From Metaruminococcus_A sp964607135 (GTDB lineage Bacteria; Bacillota; Clostridia; Oscillospirales; Ruminococcaceae): a stretch of 33,980 nucleotides of DNA. The notes below the pieces were generated by a model. It searched no databases. It was not told the DNA's origin and saw only the letters and a list, made by a program, of their open reading frames with translations. The position numbers were made by a program, and so were the translations under genes. The DNA lies in assembly GCA_964607135.1 (NCBI GenBank), contig CAZSIV010000024.1, forward strand, positions 1-33,980. The letters are read 5' to 3'. How positions within the stretch are numbered: position 1 is the stretch's first letter; each line of letters opens with the position of its first letter. Below are positions 15,145 to 23,614 of this stretch, one piece after another.

Positions 15145-15363
15145 ATCCGTAATAAAGCGATTCCAACGCCCCGCCTGTGAACAAATGCCGGGGATTCCGG
15201 CCGCCGTTTTTCTCCGCCCTCTTTCACCGCAGACACGGTCTGTGAGCAGCAAGGGCTTACAGCGAGCGTTTGAATCCGCCGGAAAGGCGCACGGGGAGCG
15301 CCCCCGCCGCACGATGGGACAACGCCGTAAAAATGCGCCGCCCCGATTGCTTCGCCTCAGCGG

Positions 15364-16851
15364 TCAGCTCCGAAGTGTGAGCTTGAGGCAGGAGCAATGC
15401 CCGGCCTTCCCGGCGGGCAGATCGACGAGGAGCCCGGCGGAGGTCTGGCGGAAGGGCAGTTCTCCCCCGCCCAAAAGCTCGGCTTTCACCACCGTCTCCT
15501 GCCCGAGCGGCAGGGAGCGGATCACCGCAAGCTCCCCGGGCCAGCGCATCAGAAAGGCGTAAAGCAGATTTCCCTTGGAGGTAAAGCGGACATCCCCCGG
15601 CTGCCAGCTGATCTCGCTTTCGTCGACATGCGCCGGCTCCCATCTGGTGGCCTCCGGCTCCTGCTCCGCGGCGGCTGTGTAATTCGGCCCTTCCCCGCAG
15701 GCCTTCCAGGCGCGGGTGCCGAAGATGCCCTCGCCGTTGACCGCCATCCACTCCGCCATCTTTTCGAGGATCCAGCCGCATTCCTCGTCGAGCGTCCCGT
15801 CCGGGAGCTGCGGCACGTTGAGGAGGATATTCCCGTTTTTGCTGACGTTGTCGACGATCGTTTCGACGAGGTACTCCCAGGTCTTGTAAACGTCCCTGAC
15901 GTTGTAGAACCAGTCGCCGATGCTGGTGCAGGTCTGCCACTGGTAAGGGGTAATCCGGTCCTCATGGTTGCGTTCGATGTCGAGGACGCCGAGCGGAAAG
16001 ACCGACTTTGTCTTGTCCTTCTGGAAGAAGACCGCCTCGTTTTCGCCGTGGAGCGCCGCGCTGGTGTTGTAGAGGTGGGCGACGAGGTCGAACCCGTAGT
16101 GCCCGCAGGGGACAGGGCCGTCCGTGTAGTAAAAATCAGGGGTGTATTTGTCGATTGCGTCCTTCATCCGCAGGAACCAGTGCCTGTAAAAATCCTCGTT
16201 TTCCAAAAACCAGGTTCCCTGAAAAACGGTGTCGGTAATGGTCTGGTCGTAGTAGAGCTCAGTACAGGCCGGGTCGGCGCCGTCATAGGGCACACCCTTG
16301 TATTTCCCCTTGACGTCGCAGCCCTTGTTGGGGTAGTAAAAGCCCGGGCTCCCCGCAAGGTGCTCCGAAAATCCGAAGCGCATCCCCTTCTTCTCGGCGG
16401 CCTTTTTCCAGTCCCCGACAATATCCCGATGCGGCCCCATCCTGACCGAATTGAAATGCGGCTGATATTTGGAGTCGAAATTGTCGAAATTGTCGTGGTG
16501 GACGGCCTGAGCCATGAGATACCGCGCCCCGGCCCGGTAAAACAGGTCTGCGAGGGCGTCGGGATCAAACTTTTCCGCCTTCCAGAGCGGGATGAGGTCT
16601 TTGTAGCCGAATTTGGATGGGTGCCCGTATTTTCTGCGGTGATAGAGGGAGACCGGATCGTCCTCCAGGTACATCCTGCGGGCGTACCAGTCGCCGTACA
16701 TCGGAACCGACTGCGGCCCCCAGTGGGACCAGAACCCGATCTTTGCGTCCTTGTACCATTCGGGGCAGACAAACTGGCTGGTCAAAGACTCCAGTGTCCC
16801 TTCAAACTTCCCCGGCTTGATTGAAAAATCTCCATCGGTGCGGATTTTCAT
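15364..16851 (-). CDS. Alpha-L-fucosidase, glycoside hydrolase family 29
   Basis: The 495-residue protein starts at ATG 16851 behind AGGGTGAC; the longer frame upstream crosses the promoter. GH29 landmarks are WYKDAKIGFWSHWGPQSVP (residues 32-50), YLMAQAVHHDNFDNFDSKY (111-129), and DFYYTDGPVP, whose Asp244 is the expected nucleophile. VSKNGNILLNVPQLPDGTLDE is the typical end of the catalytic barrel, followed by a small beta-sandwich. It removes alpha-linked fucose from oligosaccharides by a retaining mechanism. No signal peptide is present, so it is cytoplasmic. It is transcribed divergently from the GH3 gene, and a shared sugar-controlled region between them is likely but not shown. Confidence 0.93.
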   Translation of the reverse strand: MKIRTDGDFSIKPGKFEGTLESLTSQFVCPEWYKDAKIGFWSHWGPQSVPMYGDWYARRMYLEDDPVSLYHRRKYGHPSKFGYKDLIPLWKAEKFDPDALADLFYRAGARYLMAQAVHHDNFDNFDSKYQPHFNSVRMGPHRDIVGDWKKAAEKKGMRFGFSEHLAGSPGFYYPNKGCDVKGKYKGVPYDGADPACTELYYDQTITDTVFQGTWFLENEDFYRHWFLRMKDAIDKYTPDFYYTDGPVPCGHYGFDLVAHLYNTSAALHGENEAVFFQKDKTKSVFPLGVLDIERNHEDRITPYQWQTCTSIGDWFYNVRDVYKTWEYLVETIVDNVSKNGNILLNVPQLPDGTLDEECGWILEKMAEWMAVNGEGIFGTRAWKACGEGPNYTAAAEQEPEATRWEPAHVDESEISWQPGDVRFTSKGNLLYAFLMRWPGELAVIRSLPLGQETVVKAELLGGGELPFRQTSAGLLVDLPAGKAGHCSCLKLTLRS

Positions 16852-16953
16852 GATAGTCACCCTGCGGCCCGGCCCTTCCCCCCGGCGCCGCCCTTTCTTA
16901 TATTTTACGCTGCGGCCCATGCGGCCGGGCAATCCCTTTGCCAATCTATGCCG

Positions 16954-16982
16954 ATGATAGCAGATCGAGGGGCAAAAGTAAA
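16954..16982 (-). promoter_or_regulatory. Promoter of the GH29 gene
   Basis: On the minus strand there is a -35 TTTACT (16982-16977), a 17-base spacer and a -10 TATCAT (16959-16954), about 100 bases from the start codon. Confidence 0.6.
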
Positions 16983-17019
16983 CACGAAATTTTTAATGTT
17001 TAAATCAGTGTGCCGGGGC

Positions 17020-17048
17020 TTGTTCCCACCCCGGAAAAAGAATATACT
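17020..17048 (+). promoter_or_regulatory. Promoter of the GH3 gene
   Basis: A -35 TTGTTC (17020-17025), a 17-base spacer and a -10 TATACT (17043-17048) lie about 118 bases before the start codon. Confidence 0.6.
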
Positions 17049-17165
17049 GGTACCATTAAAGGTGTTCCGCCTCATCCGGGCTCCGGTGGAACGCTTCGAA
17101 AAGGATAGGAAGACAGTTAAACCATCTGCCTACGGGGGCGCAGAAATTCAAAGGGGGAACCAGGG

Positions 17166-19379
17166 ATGACGGAAAAACAGCTGTTGAACCTGCTGCATGA
17201 GATGTCGCTGAAGGAAAAGGTGGATCAGATGCTCCAGATTGCGGGGAGCTTTTATCAGAAAGGCGCCGACGAAGTGCTGACCGGCCCCGAAAACAAGCTG
17301 GGACTGACTGCGGAGGATCTTCGGTACGCCGGGTCGATCCTCGGAACGGCGGGGGCCGAACGGCTGAGAGAGATTCAGGAGCGGTACCTCGAAGCCCAGC
17401 CGCACAAAATTCCGATGCTCTTTATGATGGACATCATCCACGGGATGAAAACCGTTTTTCCGATGCCGCTGGCGCAGGGGGCTTCTTTTGACCCCGGCCT
17501 TTCCAGGGAATGTGCGGCAGCAGCCGCAAAGGAGGCGGCGGTATCCGGGCTGCACGTAACCTTTGCGCCGATGGCAGACCTGGTGCGCGACCCGCGGTGG
17601 GGCCGGGTGATGGAATCGACCGGAGAAGACCCCTACCTCAACAGCCTCTTTGCCCGGGCGATGGTAGAGGGATTCCAGGGGGACGACCCGAAGGAGCCCT
17701 ACCGGATCGCGGCCTGCGTCAAGCATTTCGCGGCCTACGGCGCGGCGGTGGCGGGGCGGGACTACAACACGGCCGAGCTGTCCGAGCACACGCTGCGGGA
17801 ATTCTACCTGCCGGCCTACCGGGCGGGGATCGAGGCGGGCGCCGCGCTGGTGATGACCTCCTTCAACACGGTAAACGGGATCCCCGCCAGCGCCAACCGG
17901 CAACTGATGCGGGACATTCTGCGGGACGAGATGGGCTTTGACGGGGTGTTGATCTCCGACTTTTCGGCGATCTACGAAACCATTGCGCACGGCTATGCCA
18001 AAGACAAGGCGGATGCCGCCCAAAAAGCGCTGGAGGCGGGGGTGGATATCGACATGATGTCCGACGTTTACTCCTCGAGTCTGTGCAGGCTGGTTGAGGA
18101 TGGGACGGTGGACGAGGCGCTGGTCGACGAAGCCGTCCTGCGGATCCTGCGGCTGAAAAACCGGCTCGGACTCTTTGAGAATCCCTACAAGGACGCAGAC
18201 CCGGAGGGGGAGAAACGCTGCATCCTCTGCGCCGAGCACCGCGCCCTCGCCCGGCGGGCGGCGGCGGAATCCGCCGTCCTGCTGAAAAACGACGGGCTCC
18301 TGCCCCTCGCGCCGAAATCGCCGGTCGCCTTGATCGGCCCGTACCTCCGCAGCCGCGGGATGATCAGCAGCTGGGCGATCGCGGGGGAGCTGTCGGACTG
18401 TGTGACGGTTAAAGAAGCGGCGGCATCCGTTTTTGACCCGAAGAATACCTATTACGCCGACGGCTGCCCGATGGTTTCCGAGGGAACCGTCTTTGCCGGA
18501 TTCCGGGAAGATGCCGCATCCCACACCGTTTCGGAGGAAGAGCGGGATGCGATGCTGCGGGATGCGCTGGATGCTGCGAAACAGGCGGAGACCGTCGTCC
18601 TGCTGCTGGGGGAGCATTATCTTCAGAGCGGGGAGGCCGCCAGCCGGGCGATAATCGAGCTGCCGGAGGTTCAGATGGAGCTGTTCCGGGAGGTTTACAA
18701 GGTCAACCAAAATATCGCCGTCGTCCTCTTCAGCGGCCGGCCGCTGGATCTCCGCGAAATCAGCAGGAAGGCAAAAGCAGTGCTCGAGGTCTGGCTCCCG
18801 GGGACGGAGGGCGGGAACGCCGTCGTAGATCTGCTGACCGGGAAGGCGAATCCGTCGGGAAAGCTTTCGATGAGCTTTCCCTGCTGCGTGGGCCAGGCGC
18901 CGGTTTACTACAACATGGATTCCACCGGCCGGCCCTGGATCAAAGGGAAGGAGGAGCGCTGCCGCTCCCGGTACCTGGACATCCCGAACGAGCCGCTCTA
19001 CCCCTTTGGGTACGGCCTCAGCTATACGTCGTTCACGCTCTCCCCGGTCGCTCTGGACCGCGGCATCCTGACCGCGGATACCTCCCTCACCGCCTCGGTT
19101 TTGGTAAAGAACACCGGCGCAGTCCCCGGGGCGGAGGTGGTACAGCTTTATATCCGGGATGAGTACGCCAGCGTCGTCCGGCCCGTAAAGGAATTGAAGG
19201 GATTTCAAAAAATCCGGCTCGCCCCCGGGGAGGAACGAGAAATCCGCTTCACCGTCGACGAGCCGATGCTCCGCTTCCACACGGCGGAAAACGGCTTTTC
19301 GAGCGAACCGGGGCGCTTTACCCTTTATATCGGGCAGGACAGCACGACCGAAAACAGCGCCTGCTTTGAGCTGGCTTAA
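17166..19379 (+). CDS. Glycoside hydrolase family 3 beta-glycosidase, BglX-like
   Basis: The 737-residue protein starts at ATG 17166, preceded by AAAGGGGG. The N-terminal barrel shows MDIIHGMKTVFPMPLAQGAS, FAPMADLVRDPRWGRVMEST with GEDPYL (residues 133-157), VKHFAAYG (185-192) and GFDGVLISDFSAI, with the nucleophile Asp265. The second domain (AESAVLLKNDGLLPL onward) supplies the acid/base, and the C terminus is a fibronectin III-like domain (PGAEVVQLYIRDEYASVVRP and KELKGFQKI). It resembles BglX-type beta-glucosidases, and beta-xylosidase activity is also possible in this family. No signal peptide is seen, so it should be intracellular, unlike E. coli BglX. It sits with GH120 and GH29 genes in a sugar-degradation block but has its own promoter. 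Confidence 0.93.
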   Translation: MTEKQLLNLLHEMSLKEKVDQMLQIAGSFYQKGADEVLTGPENKLGLTAEDLRYAGSILGTAGAERLREIQERYLEAQPHKIPMLFMMDIIHGMKTVFPMPLAQGASFDPGLSRECAAAAAKEAAVSGLHVTFAPMADLVRDPRWGRVMESTGEDPYLNSLFARAMVEGFQGDDPKEPYRIAACVKHFAAYGAAVAGRDYNTAELSEHTLREFYLPAYRAGIEAGAALVMTSFNTVNGIPASANRQLMRDILRDEMGFDGVLISDFSAIYETIAHGYAKDKADAAQKALEAGVDIDMMSDVYSSSLCRLVEDGTVDEALVDEAVLRILRLKNRLGLFENPYKDADPEGEKRCILCAEHRALARRAAAESAVLLKNDGLLPLAPKSPVALIGPYLRSRGMISSWAIAGELSDCVTVKEAAASVFDPKNTYYADGCPMVSEGTVFAGFREDAASHTVSEEERDAMLRDALDAAKQAETVVLLLGEHYLQSGEAASRAIIELPEVQMELFREVYKVNQNIAVVLFSGRPLDLREISRKAKAVLEVWLPGTEGGNAVVDLLTGKANPSGKLSMSFPCCVGQAPVYYNMDSTGRPWIKGKEERCRSRYLDIPNEPLYPFGYGLSYTSFTLSPVALDRGILTADTSLTASVLVKNTGAVPGAEVVQLYIRDEYASVVRPVKELKGFQKIRLAPGEEREIRFTVDEPMLRFHTAENGFSSEPGRFTLYIGQDSTTENSACFELA

Positions 19380-19387
19380 CCGCTGCA

Positions 19388-19431
19388 AAAAAATCCCCCA
19401 GCCGCTGTGCCGGGCGGCCGGGGGATTTTTC
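19388..19431. terminator. Bidirectional terminator after the GH3 gene
   Basis: AAAATCCCCC-x-GCCGC pairs with GCGGC-x-GGGGGATTTT. With A and T runs on both sides it can serve the GH3 gene and the convergent membrane-protein gene. Confidence 0.85.
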
Positions 19432-19455
19432 ACTTAATAAAACGGCGCGCAGCCT

Positions 19456-19779
19456 TCAATCCTTCGGGTTTTCCGGCGGGCTTTCTCCGCTCTCCGGCGG
19501 CTTGGCTGCCTGCGCCCGCTCGATCCGGACGTTGCGGTAATAAAGGACGGTATCGGCCGCAACCATCAGCAGGTTGAGGATGTAAAGCGCCAGCACGATG
19601 TCGGGCGAATAGATGAGCTTGTTGATGATCCCGGCGACATATCCCAGCAAAACGGCGTAGAGAAAGACGACGCTTTTGCTGCCGACCTTCCGGCTGGTGT
19701 AGGATTTGTAGATCGAAATCGGCCAGGAAACGCCGAAGCAGAGGAGCATGATTGCTTCAAAGATTTTAAATTCAGCCAA
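19456..19779 (-). CDS. Small PQ-loop/SemiSWEET-like membrane protein
   Basis: The 107-residue protein begins with TTG 19779, eight bases behind AAAGGAA, in a convincing frame. Three hydrophobic segments (KIFEAIMLLCFGVSWPISIY, SVVFLYAVLLGYVAGIIN, DIVLALYILNLLMVAADTVL) with WPISIYKSYTSRKVGSKS between the first two recall the three-helix unit of SemiSWEET/PQ-loop proteins, which carry sugars or amino acids as dimers. The C-terminal 30 residues are a Pro- and Glu-rich cytoplasmic tail. The PQ-loop itself is not exact, so a transport role is only inferred. Confidence 0.75.
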   Translation of the reverse strand: MAEFKIFEAIMLLCFGVSWPISIYKSYTSRKVGSKSVVFLYAVLLGYVAGIINKLIYSPDIVLALYILNLLMVAADTVLYYRNVRIERAQAAKPPESGESPPENPKD

Positions 19780-20031
19780 AAGAATTCTTCCTTTCTGTTA
19801 TTGTATGGGATTGATCTGCCGCGAACGCTCTGCGGATATTACTGCGAATCCACAAAGCGAAGCAGCGGGGGTTTCTCCGGCAGCCGAGGACTTGCGCCGC
19901 AAGGCTTCGACTCATACCACGGAATTTTTATTAACAACAGGGCCTTTTAGCCCTCGCACGAGGTTTTTATTATACCAGCGAACTCCCCTTTTTGCAAGGA
20001 GTGTCTGCGGCCCTGACGAAACCGCCCTCGT
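19780..20031. other. Gene-free stretch, possibly decayed repeat
   Basis: No gene is seen. TCTGCGGATATTACTGCGAATCC-like wording near 19829-19850 and the pairing GCCGCAAGGC near 19900 may be remnants of the intergenic repeat family, but the match is too weak to call a copy. The left end holds the ribosome site of the TTG-started membrane protein. Confidence 0.35.
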
Positions 20032-20060
20032 TTGACAGCGCCTTTTTGAATCACTATAAT
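20032..20060 (+). promoter_or_regulatory. Sigma-A promoter of the AEC transporter gene
   Basis: A perfect -35 TTGACA (20032-20037), a 17-base spacer and a perfect -10 TATAAT (20055-20060). This is among the strongest promoters in the window and places the transcription start near 20067, which excludes the in-frame TTG at 20060 as start codon. Confidence 0.88.
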
Positions 20061-20119
20061 TGAAGAAGAAACCACACCTTCAAACAACCCTCCAATCTTC
20101 TCTGAAAAGGATCGATGAC

Positions 20120-21061
20120 ATGGACAGCTTTCTCTTCTCGTTTAACGTCGTTTTCCCCCTTTTTCTCCTGATCTCGCTGGGGTACTTCCTCGCGCGGATC
20201 AAGCTCGTGAATTCCGGCTTCGTCAAAACCGCGAACAATGTCTGTTTCAAGGTCTTTCTGCCGATTCTCCTTTTTATGAACATCTATCAGGCGGATTTTT
20301 CCACCACCTTCGATTCACAGTTCATCCTCCTTTTGCTGGGGTTCGTCGGAGCGCAGATCCTTCTGCTCTTTTTGACCGTCCCGTTTTTAGTCAGGCAGAA
20401 CGCCCGCCGGGGCGTCGTCATCCAGGCGCTTTTCCGCGGGAATTTCTTAATCTTCGGCGTTCCGATCTGCCAGACCATGTTCGGGGACGAAGGCGGCGCC
20501 CTCGCCGCGGTCGCGGCGGCCTTCCTCGTCCCGCTCTACAACCTTTTGGCGGTCGTCGTCCTCTCGGTTTACGACGCCGAAAAGAAGGTGAGCATCAAGC
20601 AGACCCTTTTTAAGATCGTCACCAATCCCCTGATCATCGGGGCGGCGCTGGGGCTCATCTTTTCAGGATTTAAAATCCCGATGCCGGAGTACCTCTTCAC
20701 CCCCCTCAAACAGCTCGGCTCGATCGCGACTCCCTTCGCGCTGATGCTGCTCGGCTGCGATTTCAGCTTCCGGGGGGCTTTCCGCAACTTAAAATACGTC
20801 CTCACCGTTTCGGTCTGCCGTCTGATCGCCGCCCCTGCCGCCGTTATTTCGATTGCGGCGGCAATGGGAATCCGGGATGCGCAGCTGGCGGTGCTGATGG
20901 TCGCCTTCGGCGCGCCGGTGGCGGTTTCGAGCTACACGATGGCCTGCAATGCAAACGCGGATGCGGAGCTCGCAGGGCAGCTGGTGGTGGCGACCTCTCT
21001 TTTTTCCATCTTTACGATGTTCGGGCTGGTCTACATCACAAAGATGCTCGGATTCATCTAG
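20120..21061 (+). CDS. AEC-family (auxin efflux carrier-like) transporter
   Basis: The 313-residue membrane protein starts at ATG 20120 behind AAAAGGATC. The family pattern has ten hydrophobic segments in two blocks of five: the first opens with VVFPLFLLISLGYFLARIKL and KVFLPILLFMNIY, then ALFRGNFLIFGVPICQTMFG. The second has ITNPLI-type VTNPLIIGAALGLIFSGF, LGSIATPFALMLLGCDFSF and MVAFGAPVAVSSYTMACNA. Bacterial members export or exchange organic acids such as malate or other small anions; the substrate is not deducible here. It is a single-gene unit. A repeat region starts directly after its stop. Confidence 0.9.
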   Translation: MDSFLFSFNVVFPLFLLISLGYFLARIKLVNSGFVKTANNVCFKVFLPILLFMNIYQADFSTTFDSQFILLLLGFVGAQILLLFLTVPFLVRQNARRGVVIQALFRGNFLIFGVPICQTMFGDEGGALAAVAAAFLVPLYNLLAVVVLSVYDAEKKVSIKQTLFKIVTNPLIIGAALGLIFSGFKIPMPEYLFTPLKQLGSIATPFALMLLGCDFSFRGAFRNLKYVLTVSVCRLIAAPAAVISIAAAMGIRDAQLAVLMVAFGAPVAVSSYTMACNANADAELAGQLVVATSLFSIFTMFGLVYITKMLGFI

Positions 21062-21400
21062 CGGGGCGGCGGAACGCCTCTGCCGGCAGTTTGCGCCGGG
21101 CGGCCCCAGCGGTGGGGCGCTTCGCGCACAAGAACAGAAGAGCAGTTCCGGCTTTAAGGTTCGCGTCCCCGCGGGGTGCTTGCGCATTCTCGCCCCAGCG
21201 GATTGCAGGGGATGCGCTAATAAGGCCGTACCTTCTGCGGATCGCGGTTGTCCTGTCCGGGCGCCGGCGCCGGGACAATCCGGCCCGGTCCGTGTCCGGA
21301 CCGGGCAATTGCGATTCACAATCGACATGACAGACAAGGCTCATGTCCCGCGAGACACATGATACAAAACAGCTGCCTTGCGAGGCGCGTGGGGCAGCTC
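21060..21400 (+). repeat. Modular intergenic repeat, locus 5 (diverged)
   Basis: The clearest part is a B-module piece, CCTTCTGCGGATCGCGGTTG near 21232. It is followed by the GC-rich hairpin GGGCGCCGGCGCC near 21258, the GGGACAATCCGGCCC spacer wording, and CCGCGGGGTGC near 21168. Further on, CATGTCCCGCGAGACACATG near 21341 and AGCTGCCTTGCGAGGCGCG near 21371 are related to module ends elsewhere. The copy is more decayed than those at loci 3, 4 and 6. It fills the gap between two genes on the same strand. Confidence 0.6.
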
Positions 21401-21435
21401 ATCCCGCTTTCAGTATGTATTTGGAGGGCTGCACC

Positions 21436-22260
21436 ATGCCGTTTCTGATTCTCATCCCGCTCGCCGTTCTGATCTTAGCCGGCGGTATTTATCTTTCGCT
21501 GATCGCATCCCGCCCGGCGAAGGACTGGCGGCTGGCGCCTTTCCTCCGCTTCGACTACGCCCACCGAGGGCTTTACACCCCGGATCAGGCCGTCCCGGAG
21601 AATTCGCTCCCCGCCTTCCGCCGTGCGGTCGAGCGCGGCTATGGGGCCGAGCTGGACGTCCAGCTCTCATCCGACGGGCAGGTGGTGGTCTTCCACGACG
21701 ACGGCCTAAAGCGGATGTGCGGCCTGAACAAGCCGGTGAACGCCCTGACCTACGGCGAACTCAAAAAGCTGCCGCTGGGGGAAAGCGGGGAACGGATCCC
21801 CCTCTTTTCCGAGGTGTTAAAGACGGTCGGCGGCGCGGTTCCCCTGATCGTCGAGCTGAAAGCGGGGAAACAGAACGCCGCGCTCTGCCGGAAAACATGG
21901 GAACTCCTGCGGGCGTATGAAGGGCCGTTCTGCATCGAATCCTTCGACCCGCAGATCGTCCGCTGGTTTAAAAAGAACGCCAAAAACGTGGTGCGGGGCC
22001 AGCTTTCAGACCGGTACCGGAACGCGCCGTCCGTTCCTCCTTTGCTGCGTTTTCTCCTGCGGAACCTCTGCGGGAATTTTTTAGCGAAGCCGCACTTTAT
22101 TGCCTACCGCTGTGACGAGGCGGACGGCTGCCTCAACTTCAAGCTCTGCAAAAAATGGTTCCACCTTCTCACGGTGGCCTGGACGGTTCGGGACAAAGCA
22201 GAGCTCGAGATGGCGCGAAAGCAGTTCCATCTGGTGATCTTCGAGCATTTTCTCCCCTGA
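21436..22260 (+). CDS. Glycerophosphodiester phosphodiesterase, membrane-anchored
   Basis: The 274-residue protein starts at ATG 21436 after TTGGAGGG; an upstream extension runs into the repeat. One N-terminal membrane helix (FLILIPLAVLILAGGIYLSL) precedes a GDPD barrel. Active-site motifs are the His-Arg pair in DYAHRGLYTPD, PENSLPAFRRAVERGYGAEL, DVQLSSDGQVVVFHDDGLKR with the metal ligands Glu and Asp and the second His, and IVELKAG. It should hydrolyse glycerophosphodiesters to glycerol-3-phosphate and an alcohol, using a divalent metal, on the membrane surface. Which side the domain faces is not certain. Confidence 0.92.
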   Translation: MPFLILIPLAVLILAGGIYLSLIASRPAKDWRLAPFLRFDYAHRGLYTPDQAVPENSLPAFRRAVERGYGAELDVQLSSDGQVVVFHDDGLKRMCGLNKPVNALTYGELKKLPLGESGERIPLFSEVLKTVGGAVPLIVELKAGKQNAALCRKTWELLRAYEGPFCIESFDPQIVRWFKKNAKNVVRGQLSDRYRNAPSVPPLLRFLLRNLCGNFLAKPHFIAYRCDEADGCLNFKLCKKWFHLLTVAWTVRDKAELEMARKQFHLVIFEHFLP

Positions 22261-22496
22261 AAAGGTGGCTGTCTCCGGTGCAGGAAGATGTTTCCGGTAT
22301 CCTCGCGTCGAAACAGGTCGAAATATAAGATAGAACGACCACAGGAACCATGGCCGGAATGGCGTCTTTCATTTTCGCGAGGGCAGGCGCTCTCTTATGA
22401 ACCGGCGGGGGATCGTCTTCGCCGGTTCGGAGCCGCTTCTCTTTCACTGCCCCCTCAGCGGAATGGCGCTCCGGCAAAAGCTTAGGAGGAATCAGG

Positions 22497-22757
22497 ATGG
22501 AAACGATCGAACTGCACCGCCGGGTCTCATCAGCACACAGAAAGCAGGGGACGGAAATCGTCTATGAGCTGGTACGTGAAAACGGGTATTACGGAATCGA
22601 ATGCTACATTCCCAACCACATAGACAGAAATTACTGTTATTACCACAGCATCTCGGACGACCTCCAATCCGTTCAGAAGCTGTTCTGCCTGTTGTATCAA
22701 AAAGGCGTCCGCCCGCTCCATCTGGCGGACGTGATCGAGGATTATTACGCCTGTTGA
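22497..22757 (+). CDS. Small conserved protein, possibly DUF6514
   Basis: The 86-residue protein starts at ATG 22497 after a strong CTTAGGAGGAATCAGG site and is followed by a good terminator, so it is very likely expressed. It looks like a compact alpha/beta protein: TEIVYELVRENGYYGIECYI, the aromatic stretch NYCYYHSISDD, then VQKLFCLLYQKGVRPLHLAD. The wording resembles proteins annotated as DUF6514 in Ruminococcaceae, which I recall only loosely. No catalytic motif, signal or membrane segment is present, and the function is unknown. Confidence 0.75.
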   Translation: METIELHRRVSSAHRKQGTEIVYELVRENGYYGIECYIPNHIDRNYCYYHSISDDLQSVQKLFCLLYQKGVRPLHLADVIEDYYAC

Positions 22758-22772
22758 CCCCTTTGAAGAACA

Positions 22773-22825
22773 GCCGCCGGATGAAAAGGCCTGTGACAGG
22801 TGATTTCGTCCGGCGGCTTTTCTTT
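22773..22825 (+). terminator. Terminator with long stem
   Basis: GCCGCCGGATGAAA (22773-22786) pairs with TTTCGTCCGGCGGC (22804-22817) around a 17-base loop that itself can pair (CCTGTGACAGG), followed by TTTTCTTTG. Confidence 0.8.
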
Positions 22826-22885
22826 GTTAAAAGAGAATCCGCAGGGCTGCTTCCCGGCGGAGACGAATCTGAAAGGAGCCCCTCC

Positions 22886-23557
22886 ATGCCGTTTGAATTA
22901 TTGCCGAAGGGTACCTTGCTCCACCTTGTCAACGACTCGTTTTTTGGCGATCGGATGCTCCGGAAGGAACCGCCCGCGGCGCTCTGTCCGGAGGCGTTCC
23001 GGGACAGCATCGTTTTGCAGGCCGCTGTTTCCAGCGCCTGCGCATCCCCGGATCCCAGCCCGTCCGTCATCTGTATCAGGCGAGAGGATGAGAAAAGCCT
23101 CTCCCTCCTCGCCGACGCCTTTGAAACGATCTTCGTCTCCGAAAACGAAGCGGGCTGTCTCCGCCTGGAGCTGCATGACCTTCGGGAAAGCGCGGCCGAT
23201 TCCTTCCGCGCCTTTGCCGAAACCGGGGAGGCCGACCCCTTCATCCGCCATTTCACCCTCGAGCGAACCGCATTCGCAGGGGATTCCATCAATTTGGGAA
23301 TCTACCGGTATCTTGGGGAAAAGGGCCTTTCCACGGAAAACGGCCAAATTTCTGCCCCATACCTCGATTTTTTAAAGACGACGTTTCGATTCAACTGTGA
23401 ATACGGCATCTCTGTGAGCGGATACACGCTGGATGAACTCTCCCGCGACCCATGCCTGCGTGTTTTGGCAGGGCAGTTCAGTCACCTTTACCTGATGGCC
23501 TACCCTGCCGGAAGTCCCGAAGCCGGCTTCCACAGAAAAATCATCAAGCTGTCTTGA
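22886..23557 (+). CDS. Protein of unknown function (223 residues)
   Basis: The gene starts at ATG 22886 after GAAAGGAGCC; upstream frame extension crosses a terminator and is not used. The product is soluble, without signal or membrane segments. Its parts include an N-terminal FELLPKGTLLHLVNDSFFGD, a central RREDEKSLSLLADAFETIFV, and a C-terminal DFLKTTFRFNCEYGISVSGY with LDELSRDPCLRVLAGQFSHLYL. No family or active site is recognised. Codon use and a clear ribosome site support a real gene. The promoter of the next gene overlaps its stop codon. Confidence 0.7.
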   Translation: MPFELLPKGTLLHLVNDSFFGDRMLRKEPPAALCPEAFRDSIVLQAAVSSACASPDPSPSVICIRREDEKSLSLLADAFETIFVSENEAGCLRLELHDLRESAADSFRAFAETGEADPFIRHFTLERTAFAGDSINLGIYRYLGEKGLSTENGQISAPYLDFLKTTFRFNCEYGISVSGYTLDELSRDPCLRVLAGQFSHLYLMAYPAGSPEAGFHRKIIKLS

Positions 23558-23582
23558 ACTCTAACTGCCCGCGTGCTATGAT
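23554..23582 (+). promoter_or_regulatory. Promoter of the transglutaminase-like lipoprotein gene
   Basis: A -35 TTGAAC (23554-23559), a 17-base spacer and a -10 TATGAT (23577-23582). The -35 overlaps the TGA of the preceding gene. Confidence 0.7.
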
Positions 23583-23614
23583 AAAATAAAATCACAACAC
23601 TGGGAGAGAGGACA

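Larger units (their letters stand above)
16852..17165. other. Divergent promoter region between GH29 and GH3 genes
   Basis: This 314-base gap holds two back-to-back promoters and an A+T-rich core (ATTTTTAATGTTTAAAT near 16989) between them that could host a regulator or UP element. No catabolite repression site with a good consensus was found by eye. Confidence 0.5.

Noticed and set aside
16852..17165. Catabolite-repression (cre) operator between the GH29 and GH3 genes
   Set aside because: No sequence close enough to the palindromic consensus was seen.
17148..19433. Antisense frame of 761 codons opposite the GH3 gene
   Set aside because: Shadow of a clear GH3 gene; crosses its terminator.
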